Below are positions 1 through 10,106 of a stretch of DNA of 64,000 bases, piece after piece. The translations under genes were made by a program, and so were the position numbers. The first letter of the stretch is position 1; every line of letters begins with the position of its first letter. This DNA is from Rhizobiales bacterium 65-79 (lineage in GTDB: Bacteria > Pseudomonadota > Alphaproteobacteria > Rhizobiales > Rhizobiaceae): the NCBI GenBank assembly GCA_001896885.1, contig MKRJ01000006.1:1-64000 (forward strand), given 5' to 3'. The notes beneath the pieces were generated by a model. The model had not been told where the DNA came from. It worked only from the letters and a program-made list of their open reading frames with translations, and searched no databases.

Positions 1-734
1 GCAAGATCCTGTCGACGACGCAGGAAGTCGACGTGGTCGTGCTCGAGGTCGATCCGGCCAAGCGCCGCATCTCGCTCGGCCTCAAGCAGACGCTGGAGAA
101 TCCGTGGGAGGCGTTCGCGCACAACCATCCGGTCGGCAGCCAGGTCGAGGGCGAGGTCAAGAACAAGACCGAGTTCGGCCTGTTCATCGGGCTGGACGGC
201 GACGTCGACGGCATGGTGCATCTCTCCGACCTCGACTGGACGCGTCCGGGCGAGCAAGTCATCGAGGAGTACAACCGCGGCGACGTGGTCAAGGCGCAGG
301 TGCTCGACGTCGATATCGAGAAGGAACGCATCTCGCTCGGCATCAAGCAGCTCCAGACCGACAGGGCCGGCGAGGCCGCGGCCTCGGGCGAACTCAGGAA
401 GAACGCGGTCGTCACCTGCGAAGTGCTCGCGGTGAAGGACGGCGGCATCGAGGTCAGGCTGGTCGAGAGCGGGCTGGAGACCTTCATCAAGCGCTCCGAC
501 CTGTCGCGCGACCGCGACGAGCAGCGGCCCGAGCGCTTCGCCGTCGGCCAGAAGGTGGACGCCCGCGTCATCTCCTTCGACAAGAAGACGCGCAAGCTCA
601 CCGTGTCGATCAAGGCGCTGGAGATCGCCGAGGAGAAGCAGGCGGTCGCCCAATACGGCTCGACCGACTCGGGCGCGTCGCTCGGCGACATCCTCGGCGC
701 CGCGCTGAAGAAGCAGGGCGGCGACAAGGAATAA
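1..734 (+). CDS. rpsA: 30S ribosomal protein S1, C-terminal part
   Basis: This is the 3' part of a gene that begins left of the window; reading codons start at base 3. The visible 244 residues are consecutive S1 (OB-fold) RNA-binding repeats, recognisable by the repeated pattern VxVLDVDxEKxRISLGIKQ and EGEVKNKTEFGLFIGL, followed by a less conserved last repeat and a short acidic/basic tail. S1 binds mRNA on the small ribosomal subunit and helps initiate translation. It is followed directly by an intrinsic terminator, so it ends its transcription unit. Missing the N-terminal repeats is only a window-edge effect. Confidence 0.95.
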   Translation, partial: KILSTTQEVDVVVLEVDPAKRRISLGLKQTLENPWEAFAHNHPVGSQVEGEVKNKTEFGLFIGLDGDVDGMVHLSDLDWTRPGEQVIEEYNRGDVVKAQVLDVDIEKERISLGIKQLQTDRAGEAAASGELRKNAVVTCEVLAVKDGGIEVRLVESGLETFIKRSDLSRDRDEQRPERFAVGQKVDARVISFDKKTRKLTVSIKALEIAEEKQAVAQYGSTDSGASLGDILGAALKKQGGDKE

Positions 735-761
735 TCTCCTCGCGCCTTGCCACGAATGCGA

Positions 762-793
762 AACCCCGCCGGAGCGATCCGGCGGGGTTTTTT
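762..793 (+). terminator. Intrinsic terminator after rpsA
   Basis: An 11-bp GC-rich stem (AACCCCGCCGG paired with CCGGCGGGGTT) with a six-base loop is followed by a run of T residues, 28 bp after the rpsA stop codon. It is a textbook Rho-independent terminator for rpsA, facing the convergent higBA pair. Confidence 0.93.
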
Positions 794-818
794 ATTCTGC
801 TTTTGAATTCAGCGCAGC

Positions 819-1139
819 CTATGCGGCGCGCGGAGCAATCGTGGCCAGGTCCGCCCCGATCTGGCGCCGGCGTTCCATGAGATCGTAATCCGCCTGTAAT
901 CCGAGAAAGAACCCTTCCGAGATGGCGAAATAGCGCGCCAATCTGAGATCGGTATCGGCGGAGACGGCGCGCTTGCCCAGGACGATCTCATTGATTCGGC
1001 GCGGCGGCACATGCACGGCGCGGGCAAGCGCATTTTGGCTGACGCCCATCGGCTTCAGGAACTCCTCGAGCAGAATTTCGCCCGGATGCGGATTGGGCAG
1101 CCGATCGGCATCATTCATGATAATCGACGATTTCGACAT
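819..1139 (-). CDS. higA: HigA-family antitoxin, XRE-type HTH
   Basis: A 106-aa helix-turn-helix protein of the HigA addiction-module family. The N-terminal signature NPHPGEILLEEFLKPMGVSQNALA leads into the HTH with VPPRRINEIVLGKR as the recognition segment. It should neutralise the HigB toxin and repress the higBA promoter. The start at 1139 is chosen because AAGGAGG (1148-1154) lies 8 bases upstream; the internal ATG at 1118 has no such site. This start lies inside higB, giving a 29-bp overlap that would couple translation of the two genes. Toxin-first order (higB then higA) is typical of this family. Confidence 0.9.
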   Translation of the reverse strand: MSKSSIIMNDADRLPNPHPGEILLEEFLKPMGVSQNALARAVHVPPRRINEIVLGKRAVSADTDLRLARYFAISEGFFLGLQADYDLMERRRQIGADLATIAPRAA

Positions 1140-1395
1140 CTCCCGGTCCTCCTTCCCACCATACGAAACAGATGCGCCATTGGTCGTTGATCCGGATGCT
1201 GTGCTGACCTCGACGGGCGCCTTTCAGCGCTTCCAGACGGTTGCCTGGCGGCACCCGTATATCCGAAAGCGCTCGCGCCTGATTGAGCATGCGCAGTTTC
1301 CGTAGCGCGACCGGCTGAATGTCTGGCGGCAGGCGCCGGCTTCGGCGCCCCGCCCAGATCAATTCCGTCTCCGGGTCGGCAAAATTCCGGATCAT
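1111..1395 (-). CDS. higB: HigB-family RelE/ParE-fold toxin
   Basis: A protein of about 94 aa with the HigB signature: MIRNFADPETELIWAG at the start, then RRLPPDIQPVALRKLRML, and the C-terminal block WRICFVWWEGGPGDVEIVDYHE. HigB toxins are RelE-like, ribosome-dependent mRNA endonucleases. I chose ATG 1395 over the in-frame ATG at 1413 because family members begin with MIRxF and because the upstream start would run into the operator palindrome. The gene is the first of a two-gene unit with higA. The length is normal and no damage is visible. Confidence 0.88.
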   Translation of the reverse strand: MIRNFADPETELIWAGRRSRRLPPDIQPVALRKLRMLNQARALSDIRVPPGNRLEALKGARRGQHSIRINDQWRICFVWWEGGPGDVEIVDYHE

Positions 1396-1415
1396 GGGGC
1401 CGATCCATAACACGC

Positions 1416-1431
1416 TGCGTTATATAACGCA
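1416..1431. promoter_or_regulatory. Palindromic operator upstream of higBA
   Basis: A perfect 16-bp palindrome (TGCGTTATATAACGCA) sits 20 bp upstream of the higB start, with a further related half (ATACGTTAT) at 1432-1440 and ATAAC at 1408-1412. It is AT-rich against the GC-rich background, overlaps the expected promoter of higBA, and is the likely site for HigA or HigBA autorepression. Confidence 0.7.
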
Positions 1432-1547
1432 ATACGTTATGGCCAATACCTTCGCCAACGCCCATGCCGGACCTGTTCTTCCGGCCGATTGCATCCGGAC
1501 CGGATTGCCCGGATAATCGGTCCGTTCGGGGGAACTGGACAGGCAAG

Positions 1548-2750
1548 ATGACAAGGCGTCTCAGGATCGCGACCGGCCTGGTGCTGTTCGTCTATGTCGC
1601 GTTCCATCTGGTGAACGTATCGCTCGGCCTCTATTCCATCGATTTGATGGAAGCGGCCCGTCCCTGGTTCCAGGGCTTCTGGACGAGCATTCCGGGCGTG
1701 GTGCTGCTGACGCTCGCCTTCGCCACCCATGCCGGGCTCGGCCTGCACGCGCTCTTCTGGCGCAACACGCTGCGGATGACGCGGCTGGACGCGATCCAGC
1801 TCCTCACCAGCCTCGGCATCATTCCACTGCTTGCGCCGCATGTCATCGGTACCGCCATCGCCGCGGACCTTTTCGACTACGATCCGACCTTCCAGAGCAT
1901 CCTCGGCCTGTTCTGGGTCGACGTGCCCGCCGAGGGCCTGCGCCAGGTCTTCACCCTCGTTTTCGTGTGGGTGCACGGCGTCATCGGCCTGTTTACCTGG
2001 ATGCGGGTGCAGCGCTGGTGGACGCGCGTCTCCGCCGTGCTCTATCCGCTCGCCGTGATCATCCCGGTGCTGGCGCTGCTCGGCTTCGTCCATGCCGGCA
2101 AGGAACTGACGGCGCACGAACCGACAGCGGTGGAGGAGAGCGCGACGTCAAACACGGAAACGGCACAGGCCCAGCCGGGCGCGCCCACCGACGCCGCGGC
2201 CGCTTCGACGGCCCGGGAGCCTCAGGAGGAAGCGGCGCCGAATCCGCCGCTTACCGGCGAGGCGCTACAGCAGGCCGTGGCGACGCTCGACCGCATCAAA
2301 TGGCAGGTGATCTGGACCTTCGTGGCGCTGGTCGCGCTGACTCTCGTCGCGCGCGCGATCCGGATGAGGCACGACCGCGCCAGGCTGCGCATCTCCTGGG
2401 TCGGCGGACCGGAGTTCACCGTCGATGCCGGCCCGAGCATCCTGCAGATCGCGCAGATGCAGCATGTCCCGCATGCGCATCTCTGCCGCGGGCGGGGGCG
2501 CTGCGGCACCTGCCGCGTACGCGTCGTGGCCTCGGAATTCCCCTTGCCGCCCAGGAACGACGTCGAACGGCAGACGCTCGGCCGCGTCGGCGCGGAGGAG
2601 AACGTGCGCCTGGCCTGTCAGCTCGTTCCGCATGGCGGCTCGATTCGCGTAGAACGCCTCGTCAGACCGGATTTGAGGCCCGCGGACCTCAGAGAAATGC
2701 GCCGGCAGCCGGCTGCTCCCGCCTCCCCTCAGCCGGAGCCCGCGGAATGA
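1548..2750 (+). CDS. SDH-like haem membrane anchor fused to a [2Fe-2S] ferredoxin
   Basis: 400 aa from ATG 1548. The first 185 residues form about five membrane helices with well-placed histidines (His20, 61, 67, 98, 143 and 182), resembling the di-haem anchor of succinate dehydrogenase. A Pro/Ala/Glu-rich linker (190-235) and another membrane helix (about 251-270) follow. Next is a plant-type ferredoxin domain with Cys313, Cys319, Cys322 and Cys357 (C-x5-C-x2-C-x34-C). Similar membrane-plus-ferredoxin modules are known at the N terminus of class III adenylate cyclases in rhizobia, but here the protein stops after the ferredoxin and has no cyclase domain. It overlaps the next gene by 4 bp (ATGA). 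A membrane redox role is inferred; the electron partner is unknown. Confidence 0.7.
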   Translation: MTRRLRIATGLVLFVYVAFHLVNVSLGLYSIDLMEAARPWFQGFWTSIPGVVLLTLAFATHAGLGLHALFWRNTLRMTRLDAIQLLTSLGIIPLLAPHVIGTAIAADLFDYDPTFQSILGLFWVDVPAEGLRQVFTLVFVWVHGVIGLFTWMRVQRWWTRVSAVLYPLAVIIPVLALLGFVHAGKELTAHEPTAVEESATSNTETAQAQPGAPTDAAAASTAREPQEEAAPNPPLTGEALQQAVATLDRIKWQVIWTFVALVALTLVARAIRMRHDRARLRISWVGGPEFTVDAGPSILQIAQMQHVPHAHLCRGRGRCGTCRVRVVASEFPLPPRNDVERQTLGRVGAEENVRLACQLVPHGGSIRVERLVRPDLRPADLREMRRQPAAPASPQPEPAE

Positions 2751-5029
2751 GCCTCCGGTCCCTTCCCGTCGCGATCGCGGCACTGCTGGCGTTGCTCCTC
2801 CTCGGCTCCGTGCCGGCCACGGCGCAGAGCCTCAATTTCTTTCCGAAGAAACCCGCCGCCGCAGCACCGGCCGGACCGCCGGCGCCGGGCGACGTGCAGG
2901 ACCTGCTCCGCCTTCTCGGCGACCCGCGCGTCGTCAACTGGTTGAAGGAGAACGCCGCAGCCGCGCCCAAGGCGGCGCCGCAAAGCCAGAACCCGGCGAT
3001 GATGGCGCACGACGAGCTGATGCATTTCCTGAACAGGACGAAGGCGCGCGCCGTCGAGCTCGACCATGCGGGCGAGGCTCTGCCCTCGGCCTCGATGGTG
3101 CTTCGCGACGCATGGCGCCGGGAAATGCCCGAGGGGGAAACGCTGCGCACGATCACCTATGTCGTCATCTTCCTCTTCGTCGGCGGCGGCATCGAGTGGC
3201 TCTACTGGCAATATTTCCACCCGGTCATGGTGCGCCTCGAATATATAAGGCCGACGACGCTCTGGCGCCGCTTCGCCCAGGCCCTGGCGCGGATGGCAAT
3301 CGGCGGAGGCGGTATCGCGCTTTTCGCGGTCGGCGCGCTCGGCGCGTTCCTCGCCTTCGACTGGGCGCCCTTCGTCCACGACATGGTGGCCAGCCTGCTG
3401 CTTGCCGTCGTGGCGCTGAGGATCGCGGGGGCGCTGTCGCGCTTCATCCTGTCGCCGCGCATCGCCGACCTCAGGCTGGTGCCGCTCGACGACCGCCATG
3501 CGCGCACCGCCCATCGCTGGGTCGTGGTCGCGGCGGCGGTCACGATCTTCGGCGCAACCATCACCGACATATTCGGCAATCTGGCCATGAGCGAGAGCGG
3601 CACCCAGCAGGTGCGTTCCGCCGCGCTCGCCGTGGCGGTCATCTTCGCGCTGCTCATCGCGGCCGCGCTGATCTCGATGGTGTGGCGCATCCACCGGCAC
3701 CGGGCCGAGCCGAACGACCCCGGGCACCGGGCGCTCTACCGGGTGGCGCCGCTTCTCTACACCGCGCTCGTCGCCGCGATCTTCCTGCTCTGGCTGATCG
3801 GGGCGATGCAACTGATGTGGACCGTCGCCATCGTGGCGCTCGCCATGCCGGCGGCGAAGGCGGTCGCGGCGCTGATCGACCATCTCTTCGACCGCGCCGA
3901 GGAGGACGTCAGGGCCGAAGCCGCCGCCGAGGGCGCGGCGGACGAGGTTCCGGCCGAGGCCGAGGCGCCGGCCGAAGAGGTCGGCCGCTACGAGATCTAT
4001 CGCCCGATCGCGCGACGTCTTGGCCGCGTTCTGGTCCTGATCGCGGCCGTCGCCGCGCTCGCATCGGCATGGCACACCGGCTTCCTGACGCTGTCCCAGT
4101 CGCAGACGATCGCCGGCCGTCTCTTCGGCATCTCCGCCAATATCGCGGTCACGCTGCTGCTGGCCGATCTCGTCTGGGTATGGGCCAAGACCGCCATCGA
4201 CCGGCGGCTCGCCGACTACAGTTCGCGACCGTCCGACATCATGCCCGGCCCGGAAGCGCGCATGGCGACGCTGCTGCCGATCCTGCGCATGTTCCTGATG
4301 GTCACCGTGCTGGTGATCGTCGTCCTGACGGTGCTCTCCTCGCTCGGCGTCAATATCGCGCCGCTGCTCGCCGGCGCCGGCGTGGTCGGCATCGCCATCG
4401 GCTTCGGCGCGCAGACGCTGGTGCGCGACATCGTGTCGGGCATCTTCTTCCTCCTCGACGACGCCTTCCGCGTCGGGGAATATATCGAGGAGGGGCATCT
4501 GCGCGGCACGGTGGAGGGAATGTCGCTCCGGTCGCTGCGCGTGCGCCATCATCGCGGCGCGGTCCATACCATCCCGTTCGGCGAACTGAAGTCGCTGACC
4601 AATTACAGCCGCGACTGGATCATCCTGAAGCTCGAATTCCGCGTGCCGTTCGATGTCGACCTCGGGCTCGTCAAGAAACTGGTCAAGCAGGTCAGCGCCG
4701 AATTGCTGGAGAACCCGGATTATGGCTCGCACTTCATCGAGCCGCTGAAATTCCAGGGCGTCAGGCGCATGGAAGAATTCAACATGGTCATCGGCGTCAA
4801 GTTCATGACCAAGCCGAGCGGCGCGCAATGGATGGTCCGGCGCGACGCCTACCAGCGGCTACGCGACGAATTCGCCAGGCACGGCATCGATTTCGCCCAG
4901 CGCAATGTCAAGGTCGAGGTGCTGACCAACCATGAGCTGACGCCGGCCGAGCAGCAGGCGGTCGCCGGGGCCACCCAGGAGATGCTCGAACGCGACGAAA
5001 GGCAGGCCGCGGCGGCGGCAGCCTCATAG
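2747..5029 (+). CDS. Mechanosensitive ion channel, MscS family (large)
   Basis: 760 aa with a signal peptide (residues 1-25, ending ATAQS), a periplasmic helical region, about ten membrane helices and a C-terminal MscS domain. The pore helix and beta domain are recognisable in LLAGAGVVGIAIGFGAQTLV, DIVSGIFFLLDDAFRVGEYI and the following HHRGAVHTIPFGELKSLTNY. Such channels open on hypo-osmotic shock to release solutes. An acidic Ala/Glu-rich stretch (about 382-412) separates two membrane blocks. The start is set by the 4-bp ATGA overlap with the upstream ferredoxin-like gene, implying translational coupling. A hairpin (CGAAAGGC/GCCTTTCG, 5033-5076) follows but lacks a T-run. Confidence 0.88.
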   Translation: MSLRSLPVAIAALLALLLLGSVPATAQSLNFFPKKPAAAAPAGPPAPGDVQDLLRLLGDPRVVNWLKENAAAAPKAAPQSQNPAMMAHDELMHFLNRTKARAVELDHAGEALPSASMVLRDAWRREMPEGETLRTITYVVIFLFVGGGIEWLYWQYFHPVMVRLEYIRPTTLWRRFAQALARMAIGGGGIALFAVGALGAFLAFDWAPFVHDMVASLLLAVVALRIAGALSRFILSPRIADLRLVPLDDRHARTAHRWVVVAAAVTIFGATITDIFGNLAMSESGTQQVRSAALAVAVIFALLIAAALISMVWRIHRHRAEPNDPGHRALYRVAPLLYTALVAAIFLLWLIGAMQLMWTVAIVALAMPAAKAVAALIDHLFDRAEEDVRAEAAAEGAADEVPAEAEAPAEEVGRYEIYRPIARRLGRVLVLIAAVAALASAWHTGFLTLSQSQTIAGRLFGISANIAVTLLLADLVWVWAKTAIDRRLADYSSRPSDIMPGPEARMATLLPILRMFLMVTVLVIVVLTVLSSLGVNIAPLLAGAGVVGIAIGFGAQTLVRDIVSGIFFLLDDAFRVGEYIEEGHLRGTVEGMSLRSLRVRHHRGAVHTIPFGELKSLTNYSRDWIILKLEFRVPFDVDLGLVKKLVKQVSAELLENPDYGSHFIEPLKFQGVRRMEEFNMVIGVKFMTKPSGAQWMVRRDAYQRLRDEFARHGIDFAQRNVKVEVLTNHELTPAEQQAVAGATQEMLERDERQAAAAAAS

Positions 5030-5134
5030 CGCCGAAAGGCGGCATCACCACCCTTTGCCTTTCGCCAAAATCGGACTAAGAAACCCAGCGATCGGCCCGC
5101 CGGTTGCGGGCCGCGGAACGGAGACGACAGGGAC

Positions 5135-6109
5135 ATGACCGAGATCACCGAAACGCCGAAGCTCGTCACCATTTTCGGCGCTTCAGGGTTCATCGGCCGC
5201 CATCTCGTGCGGGCGTTGGCCAAGCGCGGCTACCGCATCCGCGCCGCCGTCAGGCGCCCGGAGCTCGCCGGCCATCTGCAACCGCTCGGCAATGTCGGCC
5301 AGATCATGGCGATGCAGGCCAACCTGCGCTACCGCTGGTCGGTCGACCGGGCCGTCGAGGGCGCGGATCATGTCGTCAATCTCGTCGGCACGCTCTACGG
5401 CTCAGGCCGGCAGAGCTTTTCCGCCGTCCATGCTTTCGGCGCGCGCGCCGTCGCCGAGGCAGCGCGCGGAGCGGGCGCGGGCCTGACCCATGTCTCGGCG
5501 ATCGGCGCCAGCCGCAACTCGCCGTCCGCCTACGCCCGCAGCAAGGCGGAAGGCGAGCGCGCCGTCCACGAGACGCTGAAGGACGCCGTCATCTTCCGGC
5601 CATCGATCATCTTCGGCCCGGAAGACCATTTCTTCAACCGTTTCGCCGACATGGCCCGCTATTCGCCCATCCTTCCCCTCATCGGCGGCGGCAAGACGCG
5701 TTTCGAGCCGGTCTATGTCGGCGACGTGGCCGAGGCGCTGGCGCGGTCGGTCGACGGCGACCTGAAGGGCGGCAGGGTCTACGAGCTCGGCGGACCGGAA
5801 ATCCTGACCTTCCGCCAATGCATGGAGGAGATGCTGCGCGTCATCGAGCGCAAGCGGCTGCTCGTCAACGTGCCCTGGTCGATCGCGCGGATGCAGGGGG
5901 CGGTGCTCGGCATGCTGCCGAAACCGCTTCTCACCCGCGACCAGGTCATCCAGCTCGGCATCGACAATGTCGTGTCAGCGGAAGCCAAGAAGGAACGGCG
6001 CACCCTCGAGGGCATCGGCATAGCGGGCGAGACCGTCGGCACGATCCTGCCCAGCTATCTCTGGCGCTACCGGGTCGCCGGCCAGTTCACCCGCGACCTG
6101 GCCGCCTGA
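5135..6109 (+). CDS. Complex I NDUFA9-like NAD(P)-binding protein (atypical SDR)
   Basis: 324 aa of the extended/atypical short-chain dehydrogenase fold. The nucleotide-binding motif FGASGFIGRHLVRAL is at residues 14-28, and VNLVGTLYGSGRQSF and the YxxxK-like region SAYARSKAEGERAV follow. This subfamily, called NDUFA9-like, is conserved in alphaproteobacteria and is related to the accessory subunit of mitochondrial complex I; a role with the respiratory chain is inferred from that relation only. GGAG lies a short distance upstream of the ATG. It stands alone between the MscS gene and the convergent uppP. Confidence 0.85.
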   Translation: MTEITETPKLVTIFGASGFIGRHLVRALAKRGYRIRAAVRRPELAGHLQPLGNVGQIMAMQANLRYRWSVDRAVEGADHVVNLVGTLYGSGRQSFSAVHAFGARAVAEAARGAGAGLTHVSAIGASRNSPSAYARSKAEGERAVHETLKDAVIFRPSIIFGPEDHFFNRFADMARYSPILPLIGGGKTRFEPVYVGDVAEALARSVDGDLKGGRVYELGGPEILTFRQCMEEMLRVIERKRLLVNVPWSIARMQGAVLGMLPKPLLTRDQVIQLGIDNVVSAEAKKERRTLEGIGIAGETVGTILPSYLWRYRVAGQFTRDLAA

Positions 6110-6228
6110 GGCGCTATCCGGGCAATCTGGGCCCGACACTTCCCACATTCGTCCGCCGGCCTTTCCCGATCGAGGGGAAGGCAATCGCATAGGGAAGTAC
6201 CCCCCGACTGTCCCGTTACCGCAGGTCG

Positions 6229-7035
6229 TCAGCCCCAGATCGCGAGCGCCGCGAGGCCGAGACCGCCGACGATCAGGCGCCACCAGCCGAACAGCGAATA
6301 GCCGCGCTTCGACACATAGTCGAGCAGGTAGTGCACGACGACAAGCGCCACGATGAAGGCCGAGACGAAGCCGACGGCGATGATCGGCACGTCGCCTGCG
6401 CCGAGTACCTTGCGGTTGGAGTAGAGGTCGAAGACGAAGGCGCCGACCATGGTGGGCATGGCGAGGAAGAACGAGAATTCGGCCGCCGTCCGCTTGTCGG
6501 TGCCGAGCAGCATGGCGCCGACGATCGTCGCGCCGGAGCGCGACGTGCCGGGGATCAGCGACAGGCACTGGAAGAAGCCGATGCCGATATAGACCAGCCA
6601 TGGCATGATCTCGACGTCATGGTAGCGCGCCTTCATGGGCATGCGATCGACGACGAGGAGCACGATGCCGCCGAGTATGAGCATGGTGCAGATGAGGCGC
6701 GGCGATTCGAACAGCACGGTCTCGATGAAATTATGCGCCAGCACGCCGACGACGGCGGCGGGGATGAAGGCGAGCACGATGCCGACGACGAAATGCTGGG
6801 TGATCCGGTCGCGCGGCAGGTCGATCAGCATCTGCCACAATTTGCGGAAATAGACGCTGAGAAGGGCGAGAATGGCGCCGAGCTGGATCAGGATCTCGAA
6901 TGCCTTGCCCGTCGATTCGAAGCCGAGGAAATGACCGGCAAGCAGGAGGTGGCCCGTGGATGACACGGGAATGAATTCGGTCAGCCCTTCCAAGATGCCG
7001 AGAAGGAGGGCCTGCAGGATCGTCTGGTGCTCCAT
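6229..7035 (-). CDS. uppP: Undecaprenyl-diphosphatase
   Basis: 268 aa, the usual length for the BacA/UppP family. It is an integral inner-membrane enzyme that dephosphorylates undecaprenyl diphosphate, recycling the lipid carrier for peptidoglycan and other envelope polymers; excess confers bacitracin resistance. Both family signatures are present: [17 protein letters not shown] near the N terminus and the phosphate-binding [15 protein letters not shown] in the middle, among about eight membrane helices. It is transcribed away from the fzlA-like gene, and the 175-bp intergenic region between them should hold both promoters. Confidence 0.96.
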   Translation of the reverse strand: MEHQTILQALLLGILEGLTEFIPVSSTGHLLLAGHFLGFESTGKAFEILIQLGAILALLSVYFRKLWQMLIDLPRDRITQHFVVGIVLAFIPAAVVGVLAHNFIETVLFESPRLICTMLILGGIVLLVVDRMPMKARYHDVEIMPWLVYIGIGFFQCLSLIPGTSRSGATIVGAMLLGTDKRTAAEFSFFLAMPTMVGAFVFDLYSNRKVLGAGDVPIIAVGFVSAFIVALVVVHYLLDYVSKRGYSLFGWWRLIVGGLGLAALAIWG

Positions 7036-7210
7036 GAAGTCTCCGCTACGAGAAAAGCCAGATCGGGACTCTACGTCGCTTGCTTGTCACGGTCGCCGTC
7101 TGACCCTATAGGACGGGGGTCCTGAACCGGCCCGAATCTCCCCGAGAATCAGGTCGCCGAGATTTACCGGCCCCTGTCATCAAAAGCCATAGAGCACTTG
7201 TTTCCCCGTA

Positions 7211-7883
7211 ATGCTGACGCTTTTTCACCATCCCATGTTCGCCACCTGCCGCTTCATACGGCTCTGTTTCGCCGAGTATGGCGAGGAATTGGCCCTGATC
7301 GAGGAAAAGCCCTGGCTGAGGCGGAAGGAGTTCCTGTCGCTCAACCCGGCCGCGTCGCTGCCGGTGCTGCTCGCCGAGGGCGACGTGCCCATCGTCGGCG
7401 CGGGGGTCATCGCCGAATATATCGACGAGACGCGTGGCGTCTTGAAGCGCGACAAGCGGCTGTTCGCCGAGGACCCGATGGAGCGGGCGGAGATCAGGCG
7501 TCTCTGCGACTGGTATCTCGACAAGATGGAGAGCGAGGTTACGCGGCATCTGGTGCGCGAACGCGTGCTGAAACCGCTGATGCCGAGTTCGCAGGGCGGC
7601 GGATCCCCCGATTCGGCGGCGATCCGCGCCGCGCGCAGCAATGTGCGGCAGCATGTGAAATACACGAACTGGCTCGCCGGCACGCGCGACTGGCTCGGCG
7701 GCGGCCGCATCACCTATGCCGACATGGCCGCGGCGGCCGCCCTTTCCGTGCTCGACTATCTGGGCGAAGTTAACTGGAGCGACTTCCCGGCCGCCAAGGA
7801 CTGGTATTCGAGGGTGAAATCGCGGCCGTCCTTCCGACCCTTGCTGGCGGACCGGGTGCGCGGCCTTTCGCCGGTGTCCACCT

Positions 7884-7903
<20 letters not shown>
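7211..7903 (+). CDS. fzlA: GST-fold protein, probable FtsZ-localized protein FzlA
   Basis: 230 aa with an N-terminal thioredoxin-like GST domain ([24 protein letters not shown] and [10 protein letters not shown]) and an all-helical C-terminal domain. Length, the position just upstream of queG and the charged C-terminal tail ending TYGDLDF match my recollection of FzlA, an essential alphaproteobacterial division protein that binds FtsZ filaments and has no shown glutathione-transferase activity. Without a database search a generic GST cannot be excluded. No clear ribosome-binding site precedes the ATG. It overlaps queG by 20 bp, so the two are co-transcribed. Confidence 0.65.
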
Positions 7904-9058
<1,155 letters not shown>

Positions 9059-9062
<4 letters not shown>

Positions 9063-9949
9063 CGACGCGAATCTTCCTGCTGGGGGCGGGCTACTCGGCG
9101 CGCGCTTTCGCAGCGCTGCAGCGGGACCGGGACGACGCGATCTTCGGGACGACGCGATCGGCGGAAAAGCTCGACGCGTTGCGAAAGGACGGGATCGAAC
9201 CTCTCCTCTTCGACGGCGACACGATCAACGCCGACATGGCGGAGGCGCTGAGAAAGACCACGCATCTCGTCCTCTCCGCCGCGCCGGAGACCGGCGCACT
9301 ATCCGCCGGCGGCGATCCCTTCCTGCCGCATATCGAGGATCGGCTTCGGCATTTGATGCCCGAACTCCGCTGGATCGGCTATCTTTCGACCGTCGGGGTC
9401 TATGGCGACCATGGCGGCGCCTGGGTCGACGAGGAAAGCGAGTGCCGGCCCGTCTCCCGACGCTCGATCGCAAGGCTTGCCGCCGAAAGGGCGTGGCAGG
9501 CGCTCGCCGAAAAGGAGCGCTTGCCGCTCGCTATCCTGCGGCTTGCCGGCATCTATGGGCCGGGCCGCAACGCTCTCGTCAATCTCGCGGCCGGCACCGC
9601 GCGGCGCATCGTCAAGCACGGCCAGGTGTTCAACCGCATTCACGTCGACGACATCGCCGGCGCACTTTCGCTCCTGGCGGAGCGCGAGGCGGGCGGCATC
9701 TTCAACCTCGCGGACAACGCGCCCTCCCCGCCGCAGGACGTGATCGCCTTCGCGGCTCGGTTGATGGGGGTCGAGCCGCCGCCCGAAACGCCTTTCGACG
9801 CGGCGGAGATGACCCCGATGGCGCGCTCCTTCTACGGCGAGAACAAGCGCGTCTCCAACGCCAGGCTGCGGGATGCGGGATATTCTCTCATCCATCCCGA
9901 CTACAGCAGCGCGCTGACGCGGATGTGGCGCGAGAACTCCTGGCGCTGA
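9059..9949 (+). CDS. NAD-dependent epimerase/dehydratase family protein (SDR)
   Basis: 296 aa. A Rossmann fold begins at once with [13 protein letters not shown], followed by [17 protein letters not shown] and [13 protein letters not shown], typical of extended SDR proteins of the YeeZ-like group. The catalytic Tyr-Lys pair is not obvious, so enzymatic function is uncertain. Start is a GTG at 9059 overlapping the queG stop (GTGA), supported by GGGAGG 8 bases upstream. It is the third gene of the fzlA-queG unit. Confidence 0.82.
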
Positions 9950-10106
9950 CCCGCGACATCCTTACCCGGAACAACATGGATGGTTTCGCCGTTGCGTCCC
10001 GCGTGGGCGTGCGCGGGCTCATCATGTTTTCGCCATCGCATCGCACCACCATCCGGCCTCGCGGGAAACAGCCGCCGGACGCCCATGAATTTGAAGGAGT
10101 AAAATC

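Noticed and set aside
2729-4828. A 699-codon open frame antisense to the MscS gene
   Set aside because: Composition (runs of Arg, Asp, His, Glu) is that of a GC-rich shadow frame; the plus strand has a clear signal peptide and MscS domain.
5033-5076. Terminator after the MscS gene
   Set aside because: The stem CGAAAGGC/GCCTTTCG has a 28-base loop region and no T-run, so it is not a standard intrinsic terminator.
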